A stretch of 26,702 nucleotides of DNA, taken from Bilabrum cf. latius (Eukaryota; Bigyra: Bicosoecida; Bigyra; Bicosoecida). Shown here one piece after another: positions 17,756-26,412 of this stretch. Positions within the stretch are counted from its first letter, which is position 1, and every line of letters begins with the position of its first letter. The position numbers were made by a program, and so were the translations under genes. The notes below the pieces were generated by a model. The model ran no database searches, was not told the origin of the DNA, and saw nothing but the letters and a program-made list of their open reading frames with translations. The stretch is from contig CBCXTV010000031.1 of the NCBI GenBank assembly GCA_965178125.1, forward strand, positions 1-26,702, read 5' to 3'.

Positions 17756-19336
17756 AAGGAACTTTTTGTCTTCCGCGCCTGCGAAGGTGTGCCACGCGGG
17801 CGGTTCTTGTTCACGCACTTGCGCTGCAAGCAGTGAACGCGAGGCCGTCTGCGGTTTACGGCTACGTGTCATAGCGCGTCGTAGGATGTCGCGTTCCAAA
17901 AGAAGTCTAGCGGCTGGAGGGCGGTGAGTGAAGTGCACACGTAGTGATCGTGACGAACCGGGCGTCGACACTTGTCCTGGGCGACGTCCGAAACATCTAC
18001 GCTGCGCTATTACGGCCAGTCGTGTACGCTTGGTGTCGGAGGGAAGACCCCTACGGTGTATACGGTTGCCGACGAACATAGTGATGTGGTAAGCGCATTC
18101 GGAAGGGGGCGCACGAACGTGCGAGCAATAGCACGCCATTCCGCGTATCATGGTAGCCTGATATTACATGTGCCGCACAGAATTCTCAATCATTCGCGCG
18201 AAGTGTGTGCGGGGAGTACGCTTGGGGTGGATAGAAAAGAGATGTCGTCCGCAGGATGTGTGCTTCCCAAGGATTTGCTCGGAAGAATGCGGACGATCGT
18301 TTGGAATGCTGCTTTGCACGCAGACTCTATTTCATAGATATGCCTCCATTCGCTGTGACCCTCGTGCGACCGCTTCGGACGAGTTCCGCAATCTTCGCAA
18401 TCATGTGCATCCCATCTCGAGGTCTGCGGCAGCTTCTCCCGCAGAGGAGCCGCCGTGGGAGCCGCTTAGCATCCCCTCGTCGCAGGGACTTCACGGTACG
18501 GTGTTGTTTACGTCTCTCGGGGTTTTTGTGATGCTCAGGTGCGCGGCCTCTTGCTCTCTTCGTGACCGATTTCGTTGTCGCAGTGCTGTGGGTCTCCGTA
18601 ACGGGAATGTGAGGCAGTCTCGACACCTCGACGAGGTGTCATGCGTCATAAGGATCTGCGCGTCTTTGGTCACGGCAAGAGTGGGCGAGAGTCAAACGGG
18701 CAGAAATGATCGTAGCAGCAGCGCTCACGGGCCCGCGGCTCCGCGGTTCACTCCCGCTTGGGAGGGCTGACCAGCGTGTAGTGGGTGGGTCTTCCGGAAA
18801 GCGCCTAGAGATACTCATCGCATAGCCTTCCCTGGAACGAGTCCAGCATAGCCTTTTTTTTTTCGGCGGTCGTGGGGAGATACAATTCTCCCGCTGCGGA
18901 AGGCTGCACACTCCCGCATCGTGAAGTCAATCACGCAACACCGTGCCGACTCATGTACCGAGACCGATGCATCTTACCGTCAGCGGCGCTGGTGGAAGCC
19001 GCGCTGCGAACAAGCTCCTCTGCACCAGTTACCCCGCCTTTCCAATTCTCGCGCAACTGAACGTGACTCCTGTGGATACGCAGTTTCTTCACCCAGGGCG
19101 GGTGCTTCGCAACGTCGTGCGTGCCCCCTCTTGCCGTCGCGGGTGCTGAGACGCCTTCATGGTCATAAGGCGCCCTGAGCAGACTGCAGCGCGACTTCCA
19201 GTGACATTCCCGGCAAGAACACACTGCAGCTCACATGCAGCGAGCGGAAGGACCCAATCCCGCGCGTGGGGAGGCGCTATCGTGTTGTGTTGTGTGTCGT
19301 GTTTGTGGTTTATGTCGAGCTTTCGCACTGCGCGGA
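17756..19336. other. No supported gene or repeat
   Basis: About 1.6 kb on which neither strand shows a motif-bearing frame, a clear repeat or a structural RNA that I can recognise. Open frames are of chance length for the composition. Confidence 0.4.
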
Positions 19337-19495
19337 ATCGGGAATTTCGGGGGTCCTTGGGCCCGGAATCGGGGACCGGAAAACTGAGGCAATTTTCGCC
19401 GCCAGATGGAGTGACGGAGAGTACCGTCGTTTTCGGGTCACCTTTTTCGGTCTCGAAATGGGAATCGGATTTGGGACAGGAATTGAAGCGGAGAA
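19337..19495 (+). repeat. Dispersed repeat flanking the satellite array
   Basis: Positions 19420-19495 recur at 20515-20591 almost unchanged, on the other side of the 400-bp array, in the same orientation. A diverged relative lies at 17600-17755. The array therefore sits between two direct copies of this repeat. Confidence 0.8.
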
Positions 19496-19514
19496 GGGCC
19501 ACTCTAGGGCCTCC

Positions 19515-20420
19515 GGGAGCCCTCTTGGGGCCCCCAAACAGCAAAACAAACCCCGGGGCCCGAAACTGTGTCGCCGCAACTTAAATTCCTTGTGTGGATC
19601 GGCCATTTTTGGCCAAATCTGGGGGGGTCCCCTTCCGGGCCCCCCCAAAACGCTCCAAAAAAAAAACACCACAACGTGGCGTTTTGCGTCTTTTTAGGGC
19701 GGTTTAGGGGCTCTAAAATCCACTACAACGTGCGTTTTGCGTCTCTTTGGGGCGATTTAGGGGCTCTAAAATCCACCACAACGTGGCGTTTTGCGTCTTT
19801 TTTGGGCGATTTAGGGGCTCTAAAATCCACCACAACGTGGCGTTTTGCGTCGTTTGGGGGCTGCCTGGGGCCCATTTTTTCCACCACAACCTCGCGTTTT
19901 GCCTTTTTGGGGCCGGGAGCCCTCTCGGGGCCCCCAAACCGCAAAAACAAACCGGGGCCCGAACTGTGTCGCCGCAACTTAAAGTCCTTGTGTGGATCGG
20001 CCATTTTTGGCCAAATCCTGGGGGGGGTCCCCTTCCGAGCCCCCGAAAACGCTCAAAGAAAAAACACCACAACGTGGCGTTTTGCGTCTTCTTTTTTGGG
20101 CGATTTAGGGGCTCTAAAATCCACTACAACGTGGCGTTTTGCGTCTTTTTTGGCGATTTAGGGGCTCTAAAATCCACCACCACGTGGCGTTTTGCGTCCT
20201 TTTTTGGGCGATTTAGGGGCTCTAAATCCACCACAACGTGGCGTTTTGCGTCGTTTGGGGGCTCCTTGGGGCCCATTTTTTCCACCACAACCTCGCGTTT
20301 TGCCCTTTTTGGGGCCGGGAGCCCTCTTGGGGGCCCCGAAACAGCCAAAAAAAGCGGGGTCCGAGCTGTGTCGCCGCAACTTAAATTCCTTGTGCGGATC
20401 GGCCATTTTTGGCGAAATCC
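19515..20420 (+). repeat. Higher-order satellite array, 400-bp units
   Basis: Units start at 19515, 19915 and 20317 with gggagccctc; the third is cut off at 20420. Each full unit has a GC-rich part with the palindromic core ggccatttttggcc, then four copies of a ~50-bp subrepeat ending in aggggctctaaaatccac and containing aacgtggcgttttgcgtc, then one diverged subrepeat. CCAC and GTGG in the subrepeat form a small hairpin. This is a repeat within a repeat, typical of satellite DNA. Confidence 0.9.
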
Positions 20421-20514
20421 CCGCATCTGCTCCTCACGCGCGGAACGTGTTTCGGTACGCAAAAAGCGGTCACATGGGAGGCCCGGAAAGCGTCCGGAAA
20501 ACGGTTCAGAAATA
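20421..20514 (+). repeat. Second copy of the 94-bp module
   Basis: Identical to 7341-7434 over the whole length. It is joined directly to the truncated third satellite unit on one side and the dispersed repeat on the other, so three unrelated repeats abut within 200 bases. Confidence 0.85.
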
Positions 20515-20591
20515 AGTACCGTCGTTTTCCGGGTCACCTTTTTCGGTCTCGAAATGGGAATCGGATTTGGGACAGGAATTGAAGCGGAGAA
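20515..20591 (+). repeat. Dispersed repeat, right-hand copy
   Basis: Nearly identical to 19420-19495, with a one-base insertion near the start. With that copy it brackets the satellite array. Confidence 0.8.
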
Positions 20592-20743
20592 CGGACCCCA
20601 AGGTGTTACCTCTTGCCTCCATACGATGCTAGGATCTCCAGGTTTCTCAGTTTTAGGCAGCACTCGAAGGGGAAGCTTCCGACGGCGCGCCTATGACATG
20701 CTGCCACCCATCACCGTGGTCATCTGGAGGACTCCGCACCATT
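20592..20743. other. Unique spacer
   Basis: A short stretch between two repeat blocks with no recognised content. Confidence 0.4.
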
Positions 20744-21036
20744 CGGAAAACGGCTCGCCCGCCGTGAGTGAACCAGCGATCGCCGTGTGCATCAGTAGGA
20801 CCCCCGCACCATTCGGAAAACGGCTCGCCCGCCGTAAGTGAAATGGCGTCCCGAAGGACCCGTGCTCCTTTTGAAAAACGGCTCGCCCGCCGTGTGTCCG
20901 CCGTGAGTGAACCAGCGATCGCCGTGTGCATCAGTAGGACCCCCGCACCATTCGGAAAACGGCTCGCCCGCCGTAAGTGAAATGGCGTCCCGAAGGACCC
21001 GTGCTCCTTTTGAAAAACGGCTCGCCCGCCGTGTGT
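20744..21036 (+). repeat. 139-bp tandem repeat with five small hairpins
   Basis: 20764-20902 is repeated at 20903-21036. The word acggctcgcccgccgt, an inverted repeat with ACGGC and GCCGT arms, occurs at 20750, 20820, 20878, 20959 and 21017. Frames through the repeat give repetitive peptides on both strands, but there is no reason to call a gene. Confidence 0.9.
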
Positions 21037-21085
21037 TCCCGAGATCCTCCAGCCACGCCACCAGTCAATGTTCTCGCTCGCCGTT

Positions 21086-21293
21086 ACGTCATGGAGCCCC
21101 ACGAAGTCGTGCAGATGATCAGGGCGATACCGTGAGCATCCTCCTTCTCCGTCTTCTTGCCGCCGTCGTACAGCCTGGCCGCGACACGATCTTGATGCCA
21201 AAACTCGAGGTTTCGCCGGCGTGCTCGTGAACACCGCACAAGTCTTTGACGATGCCCTGCATCAACTGGTCCTGCACCGCACACTGCATGCAC
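21086..21293 (-). pseudogene. Mosaic of short Rep, Zn2, Zn1 and glycosyltransferase pieces
   Basis: Five pieces follow one another: Rep (21086-21134, from 9272-9318), Zn2 (21134-21169, from 6638-6673), Zn1 (21171-21209, from 1274-1312), glycosyltransferase gene (21209-21247, from 15486-15524) and Zn1 again (21253-21293, from 1351-1391). All keep the parental orientation. Reading on the minus strand, the Zn1-Zn2-Rep joins keep all three native frames (RVAARL, then DGGKKTEKED, then IALIICT), as do the Zn1 and glycosyltransferase pieces (CAVQDQLMQG, then DLCGVHEHAGE). Confidence 0.8.
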
Positions 21294-23176
21294 GATGGCA
21301 TCGCGGAGATGAATTTCTCCGCATTCCGGAGAAGCTCCATGGCCCGGTTGATGTCATCCAAGGCCTCGTCACGCGAAGGACTCTGACGCACGGCGTTGCT
21401 GCAGGAGGCGGCGCCTCCTGCAGGAGGCTCGTCGCGTGCGGGAGCACGAGCGTCGTTGTCGCCGTCACCGGTATTCGCGCCAGCTTTTGGCACCCAACGC
21501 TTCGCTTCACCCGCAGAGGAACGGACATCATGGAGACTCCAGCCACGCGCAACCAGGCACTTCGCGCACCAGTCCTCAGGGAAGAAATAGCGCAGGTTCT
21601 CCTTCTTCCGGCGGTTCTGGGGAAATCGGTACGCCGGATACTCGTTTTTGCAGTTCTTGCACCACACCCACCACGGCGTCGCGTTGTCGAACTTGTCGCA
21701 ACACACCCGGCAAACTGGTTGGATCCAGTCCTTCCACTTCTTGAAGTACGCCGACCGGGGCTTGCAGCACTGGCACGCGTTGCAAGTCCATGTCGCCTCC
21801 TCCGCCGGCTCCGGCGCGACCTGCCGCGGCACGTACGTCTCCCCCCATGACGACTTCGCAGGGGTCTCCCATAGATCCCAGCTATCAGCGCCAGAGACCG
21901 CCCCGGCAGTGTGCGCAAGATTCACACGCTGCGATGACAATGCCTCTGCCACGCCGCCACCCGCCTTCCAAGCGGCTGCGTCGGTCCATACGTCGTCATT
22001 ACCTCCGGGCACCACAGCACGTCCACCGCCGCGAGCATCCTCCTCCTCCGTCTTCTTGCCGCCGTCGTCTTCGGCGTCCTCCTTCGGCGCTGCCTTGCCG
22101 CTCTCCTCTCCGAGCATCCCCGTGGACGCCGCCTCCGCGCCGCCGCTCTCGATGTGGGAGCCGCCCGAATCATCGACGCTTGCCGCCGCGCCGGCGTGCT
22201 CCGCCGGGGCGTCGACCTCGCGCGCCAACATGCCGCCCTCGTTTCCCATATCACCGGCGCCTCGACGCCCACGAAGATTGCGGCCGTCTCCCAAGGAAAC
22301 AGCAATGCTCTCGGACGGTTTCTCCTCAGACATCATCGGCAAAGAGACTCGGAGAATGCCGTTCCCGCAGAGTGCGCTGCTGACTGCCGAAGCCGAAAGA
22401 GGACCCGCGGAGAAGGAATCTCGCACATGCTCCCAGGAAAAGCAACTCCCCGCCCATTCCGAATGCAAGAACGGACTCCCGCCCTTTCCGAGATCGAGAG
22501 CGCATCGCGGGCGCATTTCCCGACTCGCGATCGGCCTCGGAAACCGAGATCTCCCGGGCACCTTTCCCGACTCGCAGCCGGTCTCAGAGACGACCACGAA
22601 TCGGCACGACAAGTGCGCCCGATTTCGTCCCCCGAAAAAGGACACAACTAGGACCCCGCGGATCTCCGCCGGAAACTCGTTTTTGCAATTCTTGCACCTC
22701 ACCCACCACGGCGTCGCGTTGTCGAACTTGTCGCAACACACCCGGCAAACTGGTTGGATCCAGTCCTTCCACTTCTTGAAGTACTCTGACCGGGGCTTAG
22801 GCCCTGGCACGCGTTGCAAGTCCATGTCGCCTCCTCCGCCGGCTCCGGCGCGACCTGCCACGGCACGTACGGCTCCCCCCATGACGACTTCGCAGGCGTC
22901 TTCCATGAACCCCAGGTTCCGACATCCTTCCCGTCTGCCACGCCGCCACCCGCCTTCCAAGCGGCTGCGTCTGACCATACGTCGTACACGACATTCGGCC
23001 TGCTGCCGGCCCAAATGAAATCCTCCGCCACGCGACAACGATGCGACCTCTCGGAGTCCGTCATGCATACGTGGAAGTGCACCAGGTTTCCGGCGTGCTT
23101 GCGGTGCAGGGAGAGCTCCATTTTCGTCCCGCTGCCGCGCAAGGTCTGGGAAGAGCGTCCGCATGGCCGACATCAT
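21119..23176 (-). CDS. Chimeric 685-codon open frame across the mosaic
   Basis: This frame has a genuine ATG at 23176 and no stop until 21119, although it runs over many joins. From its N-terminus it crosses Rep sequence in a non-native frame, the diverged Zn2 part (partly native, PRSEYFKKWKDWIQPVC), Zn2 upstream flank, and then essentially the whole conserved Zn2 protein in its native frame. It then reads past the lost Zn2 stop into Zn1 and glycosyltransferase peptides in their native frames. It could encode a Zn2-based fusion protein. Equally, GC-rich DNA rarely has stops and the frame may be meaningless. Expression would need transcript evidence. Confidence 0.3.
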   Translation of the reverse strand: MMSAMRTLFPDLARQRDENGALPAPQARRKPGALPRMHDGLREVASLSRGGGFHLGRQQAECRVRRMVRRSRLEGGWRRGRREGCRNLGFMEDACEVVMGGAVRAVAGRAGAGGGGDMDLQRVPGPKPRSEYFKKWKDWIQPVCRVCCDKFDNATPWWVRCKNCKNEFPAEIRGVLVVSFFGGRNRAHLSCRFVVVSETGCESGKVPGRSRFPRPIASREMRPRCALDLGKGGSPFLHSEWAGSCFSWEHVRDSFSAGPLSASAVSSALCGNGILRVSLPMMSEEKPSESIAVSLGDGRNLRGRRGAGDMGNEGGMLAREVDAPAEHAGAAASVDDSGGSHIESGGAEAASTGMLGEESGKAAPKEDAEDDGGKKTEEEDARGGGRAVVPGGNDDVWTDAAAWKAGGGVAEALSSQRVNLAHTAGAVSGADSWDLWETPAKSSWGETYVPRQVAPEPAEEATWTCNACQCCKPRSAYFKKWKDWIQPVCRVCCDKFDNATPWWVWCKNCKNEYPAYRFPQNRRKKENLRYFFPEDWCAKCLVARGWSLHDVRSSAGEAKRWVPKAGANTGDGDNDARAPARDEPPAGGAASCSNAVRQSPSRDEALDDINRAMELLRNAEKFISAMPSCMQCAVQDQLMQGIVKDLCGVHEHAGETSSFGIKIVSRPGCTTAARRRRRRMLTVSP
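21294..22660 (-). pseudogene. Near-identical second copy of Zn2, start deleted and stop lost
   Basis: Aligns to 5900-7336 with only scattered substitutions over most of its length, so the copy is recent. Two differences matter. About 71 bp are missing near 22547, removing the ATG used at 7226. At the other end the last codons differ and the stop is replaced by in-frame fusion to a Zn1 piece. The four CxxC pairs are intact. Whether it is broken or a new gene depends on whether an upstream ATG in the chimeric frame is used. Confidence 0.75.
22661..22985 (-). pseudogene. Third, diverged partial Zn2 copy
   Basis: Corresponds to about 6233-6597. Substitutions are more frequent than in the neighbouring copy, and a one-base loss near 22800 splits the CxxC region between two frames. 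At 22985 it joins the next Rep piece in the native frames of both (SRPNVVYD followed by VWSDAAAWKAGGG). Confidence 0.75.
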
Positions 23177-23453
23177 CCGGAGCAGGGCGTCCGCATGCTC
23201 GACATCATCCGGGGGATGTGCTCGAAGACCTTTTGGAACTCGCGGCTCACGAACGGATTGACGATGCTCTGCGTGCTTTCCGGGGGGATGTGCTCGAAGA
23301 CCTTCTGGAACTCGCGGCTCACGAACGGATTGACGACGCTCTGCGTGCTTTCCGGGGGGATGTGCTCGAAGACCTTTTGGAACTCGCGGCTCACGAACGG
23401 ATTGACGACGCTCTGCGTGCTTTCCGCGTACTTGATCATGTGCCTCATGGCTG
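22983..23453 (-). pseudogene. Rep and glycosyltransferase pieces, first unit
   Basis: Rep pieces 22983-23125 (from 9981-10123, covering the HUH motif) and 23123-23156 (from about 10399-10432) are followed by glycosyltransferase sequence from about 14400-14513. Within the latter, a 72-bp block starting at 23215, 23287 and 23359 is present three times; the parent has it once. Each block encodes 24 residues (ESTQSVVNPFVSREFQKVFE then HIPP), so the frame is preserved across the array. Confidence 0.85.
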
Positions 23454-23663
23454 GGCCGCCCGCAACATCGACGCTTGCCGCCGCGCCGGCGTGCTCCGCC
23501 GGGGCGTCGACCTCGCGCGCCAACATGCCGCCCTCGTTTCCCATATTACCGGCGCCTTGACGCCCACGAAGATTGCGGCCGTCTCCCAAGGAAACAGCAA
23601 TGCTCTCGGACGGTTTCTCCTCAGACATCATCGGCAAAGAGACTCGGAGAATGCCGTTCCCGC
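23454..23663 (-). pseudogene. Zn2 N-terminal fragment
   Basis: Matches 6764-6973 nearly base for base. It joins the glycosyltransferase piece in the native frames of both genes (EHAGAAASVDV then GPAMRHMIKYAEST). At the other side it joins Zn1 out of frame, through the shared bases CCGC. Confidence 0.85.
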
Positions 23664-23932
23664 CTGCTTGACCCAACTGCAGGCCTGGCACTTGAGGTTG
23701 GTGATCACGGCCGACTGCTCCCCACCCAAATACCAGACCGTACGCGAGCGCAGCCTATGAGGAATCCACTGGCCCGACTTCCGGGGCACGACCATCGCCA
23801 AGAGCTTCGACTGCGGCGCGTCGATCTGCAACCTCGACCCGCAATCGCTGAGCGTAATGGCGTCGTCGAAGATCCACGTGCCGCCCCAAGCATGCCGCCT
23901 GCGCTGCTGCCGGGAGCTCGGGTTCGGTACCT
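23660..23932 (-). pseudogene. Zn1 core-domain fragment
   Basis: Matches 1486-1758 with a small number of substitutions. It covers the region from the start of the compact domain to the first CxxC pair (TNLKCQACSWVKQA). It is followed by a short filler and, in register, a stop codon TAG before the next Rep piece. Confidence 0.85.
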
Positions 23933-23938
23933 AAAAGC

Positions 23939-24519
23939 CGTACACGACATTCGGCCTGCTGCCGGCCCAAATGAAATCCTCCGCCACGCGACAACGATGC
24001 GACCTCTCGGAGTCCGTCATGCATACGTGGAAGTGCACCAGGTTTCCGGCGTGCTTGCGGTGCAGGGAGAGCTCCATTTTCGTCCCGCTGCCGCGCAAGG
24101 TCTGGGAAGAGCGTCCGCATGGCCGACATCATCCGGAGCAGGGCGTCCGCATGCTCGACATCATCCGGGGGATGTGCTCGAAGACCTTTTGGAACTCGCG
24201 GCTCACGAACGGATTGACGATGCTCTGCGTGCTTTCCGGGGGATGTGCTCGAAGACCTTTTGGAACTCGCGGCTCACGAACGGATTGACGATGCTCTGCG
24301 TGCTTTCCGGGGGGATGTGCTCGAAGACCTTTTGGAACTCGCGGCTCACGAACGGATTGACGACGCTCTGCGTGCTTTCCGCGTACTTGATCATGTGCCT
24401 CATGGCTGGGCCGCCCGCAACATCGACGCTTGCCGCCGCGCCGGCGTGCTCCGCCGGGGCGTCGACCTCGGAAAGTGTTTCGGTACGCAAAAAGCGGTCA
24501 CATGGGAGGCCCGGAAAGC
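23939..24519 (-). pseudogene. Second unit of Rep, glycosyltransferase and Zn2 pieces
   Basis: Repeats 22983-23514 with an offset of 956 bases, including three copies of the 72-bp block (24171, 24242, 24314; the first spacing is 71). It ends in a shortened Zn2 piece at 24470 and then 24471-24519, a partial copy of the 94-bp module. The mosaic was therefore duplicated as a block after it formed. Confidence 0.85.
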
Positions 24520-25512
24520 ATGGCATCACCCTTGCCGTCCCCATCACTGCGTCGTGGGATGCTGCTCAAGATAACTCGGCGTCTGTTTAGTCGAGGGCTG
24601 TCTTGACTAGGAGTTTGGCGGTGAAATCCAGGAGTTCCGTCTGCATCGTCAGGCTCTTGCCTTTCTGTACCATATCAAGAGGAGAGGGAAGACATGCAAA
24701 ACCGACCCGCGACTAATTCTATCCTACGGCCAAGCCACCTGCGGCGTCCGCGCGACTGGGCGTGCACGAGAACCGGCGCACTGCACTGCTTGAAATGCCA
24801 CGCTCCCGAGCGAAGGGAGTACGTTGTTCTGCAGAACGCTCTAGTCTTGGTGCGCTTGCAGCGGCACTTATCGGTGCGCCGCGGGGAACGGCTCGCGTGG
24901 GATTCGGAGGCGTACCCGGCCCACGACGGGAGGAGTTCCCCAGTTACGTCTGGAGTGATTGGGGGACAAGGTGGGCATCAAGTCGGCGCCTCCTGAGCGT
25001 ATCACAGAGGATGACGAACCGCCCGCCCCGCTTCGATCCCGACCTCGAAGTGCACTCGAAATCAAGGCGGAACGCTGGAAATCCGCCCCGAAACCCTCCA
25101 TGTTTGTTGACAAGGACCCAGGCTGCGCTCCGACAAGCTGACAAACTTCGTCAGCCTCCGAAGGGTCTTCATTAAATATTCAACGCTTCCGGGGTCAATG
25201 AGGTAATGCACTACCAAAGAGCAGCTGGGCCGTGTGTCGTCCGAGATGACAAAGATCGTGGGCATCATCGATCCAGAGGGCGTCAAAGGCACGGACGACG
25301 CGGGCGACATTGACCCCGACGGGCTGGAGGTCCTGGACCGCGTCTGGACGCCCCATCCGGAAGTATTCCTAAGCGCTCCCGACGGACGAGACCTTCTCTG
25401 TCTGAAATCAGGCACCCAACCCTTCCGCACAAGGTGAAGAGAGAACGCCGACGGACAATATCCTCTCTTTTGCACATCGGGCATCCAACCCCTCCGCACA
25501 GGTGAGCAAGCG
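24520..25512. other. No recognised gene; one short tandem repeat
   Basis: No motif-bearing frame was recognised. Around 25383-25505 a ~66-base unit (gacgga...cttctctg...cacccaaccc...cgcaca) occurs twice with divergence. A frame on each strand over 25062-25512 has a plausible composition, and the minus-strand one continues the Rep fragment next to it, so a gene end here cannot be excluded. Confidence 0.4.
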
Positions 25513-25728
25513 ACGAGTTCCCTTCTCGCGACGTCCGGATCCATTTTGAAGCGTTGGAACAATTCGTGCACGAACTTACCATTGCCGACGAAATCCCGTA
25601 CGGCTCGGTAGTTGGTGTTGCAAAGCAGCGCACCAACTTTGGGCATCTGACAATAATGGAGCTCGAAGGCGCGGCGCTCCTGGGCTTTCGCTGCCCAACC
25701 GGAGCCGTACACGACATTCGGCCTGCTG
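25513..25728 (-). pseudogene. Diverged Rep fragment with preserved frame
   Basis: Corresponds to 9785-10003 of Rep and covers motif III. Differences are spread along the piece, but the only length change is three bases, so the frame is intact (about 73 codons, roughly ten replacements). Motif III reads HYCQMPK here, with one Tyr fewer than the full Rep. This is a fragment of a related Rep gene, older than the mosaic copies. No ATG precedes it. Confidence 0.75.
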
Positions 25729-26265
25729 TCCGGCTCGCACGGTTTGTGGCGCAAAGAGGACGAATGCTCCAACCCGCCGCGCCTGGTAATGGTATGGACG
25801 AGCTGGGCGTCAGTGATCGTTCCTTTTTCCCGGACGCAACGGACCCGATGAAATTTTCGCGCGCTGAGCAGACCCCAAATTTACGATGAAGAAGCCCAAA
25901 TCCTGCGTCCATGAAGGCCTTGCGAGGCCGCCTGCTATTGGCAGTCGACGCTCCGGGATCCACTGCGCAATGCAGTTTTGCAGAGCGATGCAGTATGCGC
26001 GGGAAGACGGCAAAATGGATCCGTATCTTTGGGAAGAGGTCTGTGCATCGCACAGCTGCCGCACGGAGAGCTGCTTCCGTTCCACGGCTGGTGAGGGCCC
26101 GATGCTGCTCTACTCATGCCCCACGGCCACACACTAAGAGGAACGGATTGTGTCAGGATCCCGCCGCAGCATGGGTACGCGGATCTGCCTCCATAGGGAC
26201 GGACGGGAGGAGCTGCCGGCGGAGGGCGGGCGGGGGTCCGGCCAAGCCAAGCGGCCAGGTACTTC
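25729..26265. other. No supported gene
   Basis: Overlapping frames on both strands show no motif, copy or convincing start, and no repeat was recognised. Confidence 0.4.
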
Positions 26266-26412
26266 ACGCTCTGCCCTATGGCGCTGGGTTCTGTGAGGCG
26301 GGGCCTATCTGTGATCCTCGGCTCTGTGAAGGTGCGAAGCGCTATTCACGATTCGACTTCGCCTTACTCCTGGATGAGGCGGCGGAGCTGCGTGCTGGGA
26401 TCTCTTCCTGTG
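26266..26412 (-). pseudogene. 3' end of a relative of the 12.6 kb helical gene
   Basis: Aligns to about 12538-12682 at roughly 80% identity. On the minus strand the last 21 codons and a stop are readable (EEIPARSSAASSRSKAKSNR). Similarity stops abruptly upstream at about 26412, so only the tail of the gene is present here. Confidence 0.65.

Noticed and set aside
18150-18170. Near match to the CRESS origin nonanucleotide (gatattac)
   Set aside because: Not in a stem-loop and not near the Rep gene.
19600-19620. Resemblance of ggccatttttggcc to the core of the dinoflagellate spliced leader
   Set aside because: Only the palindromic core agrees; the flanking leader bases do not, and the word belongs to a satellite unit.
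19671-20280. CRISPR-like array
   Set aside because: The ~50-bp units are contiguous satellite subrepeats without unique spacers, and the setting is eukaryotic.
21119-23176. Treating the 685-codon frame as an ordinary gene
   Set aside because: It crosses many joins and uses Rep DNA in a non-native frame, so it is listed only as a low-confidence chimeric frame.
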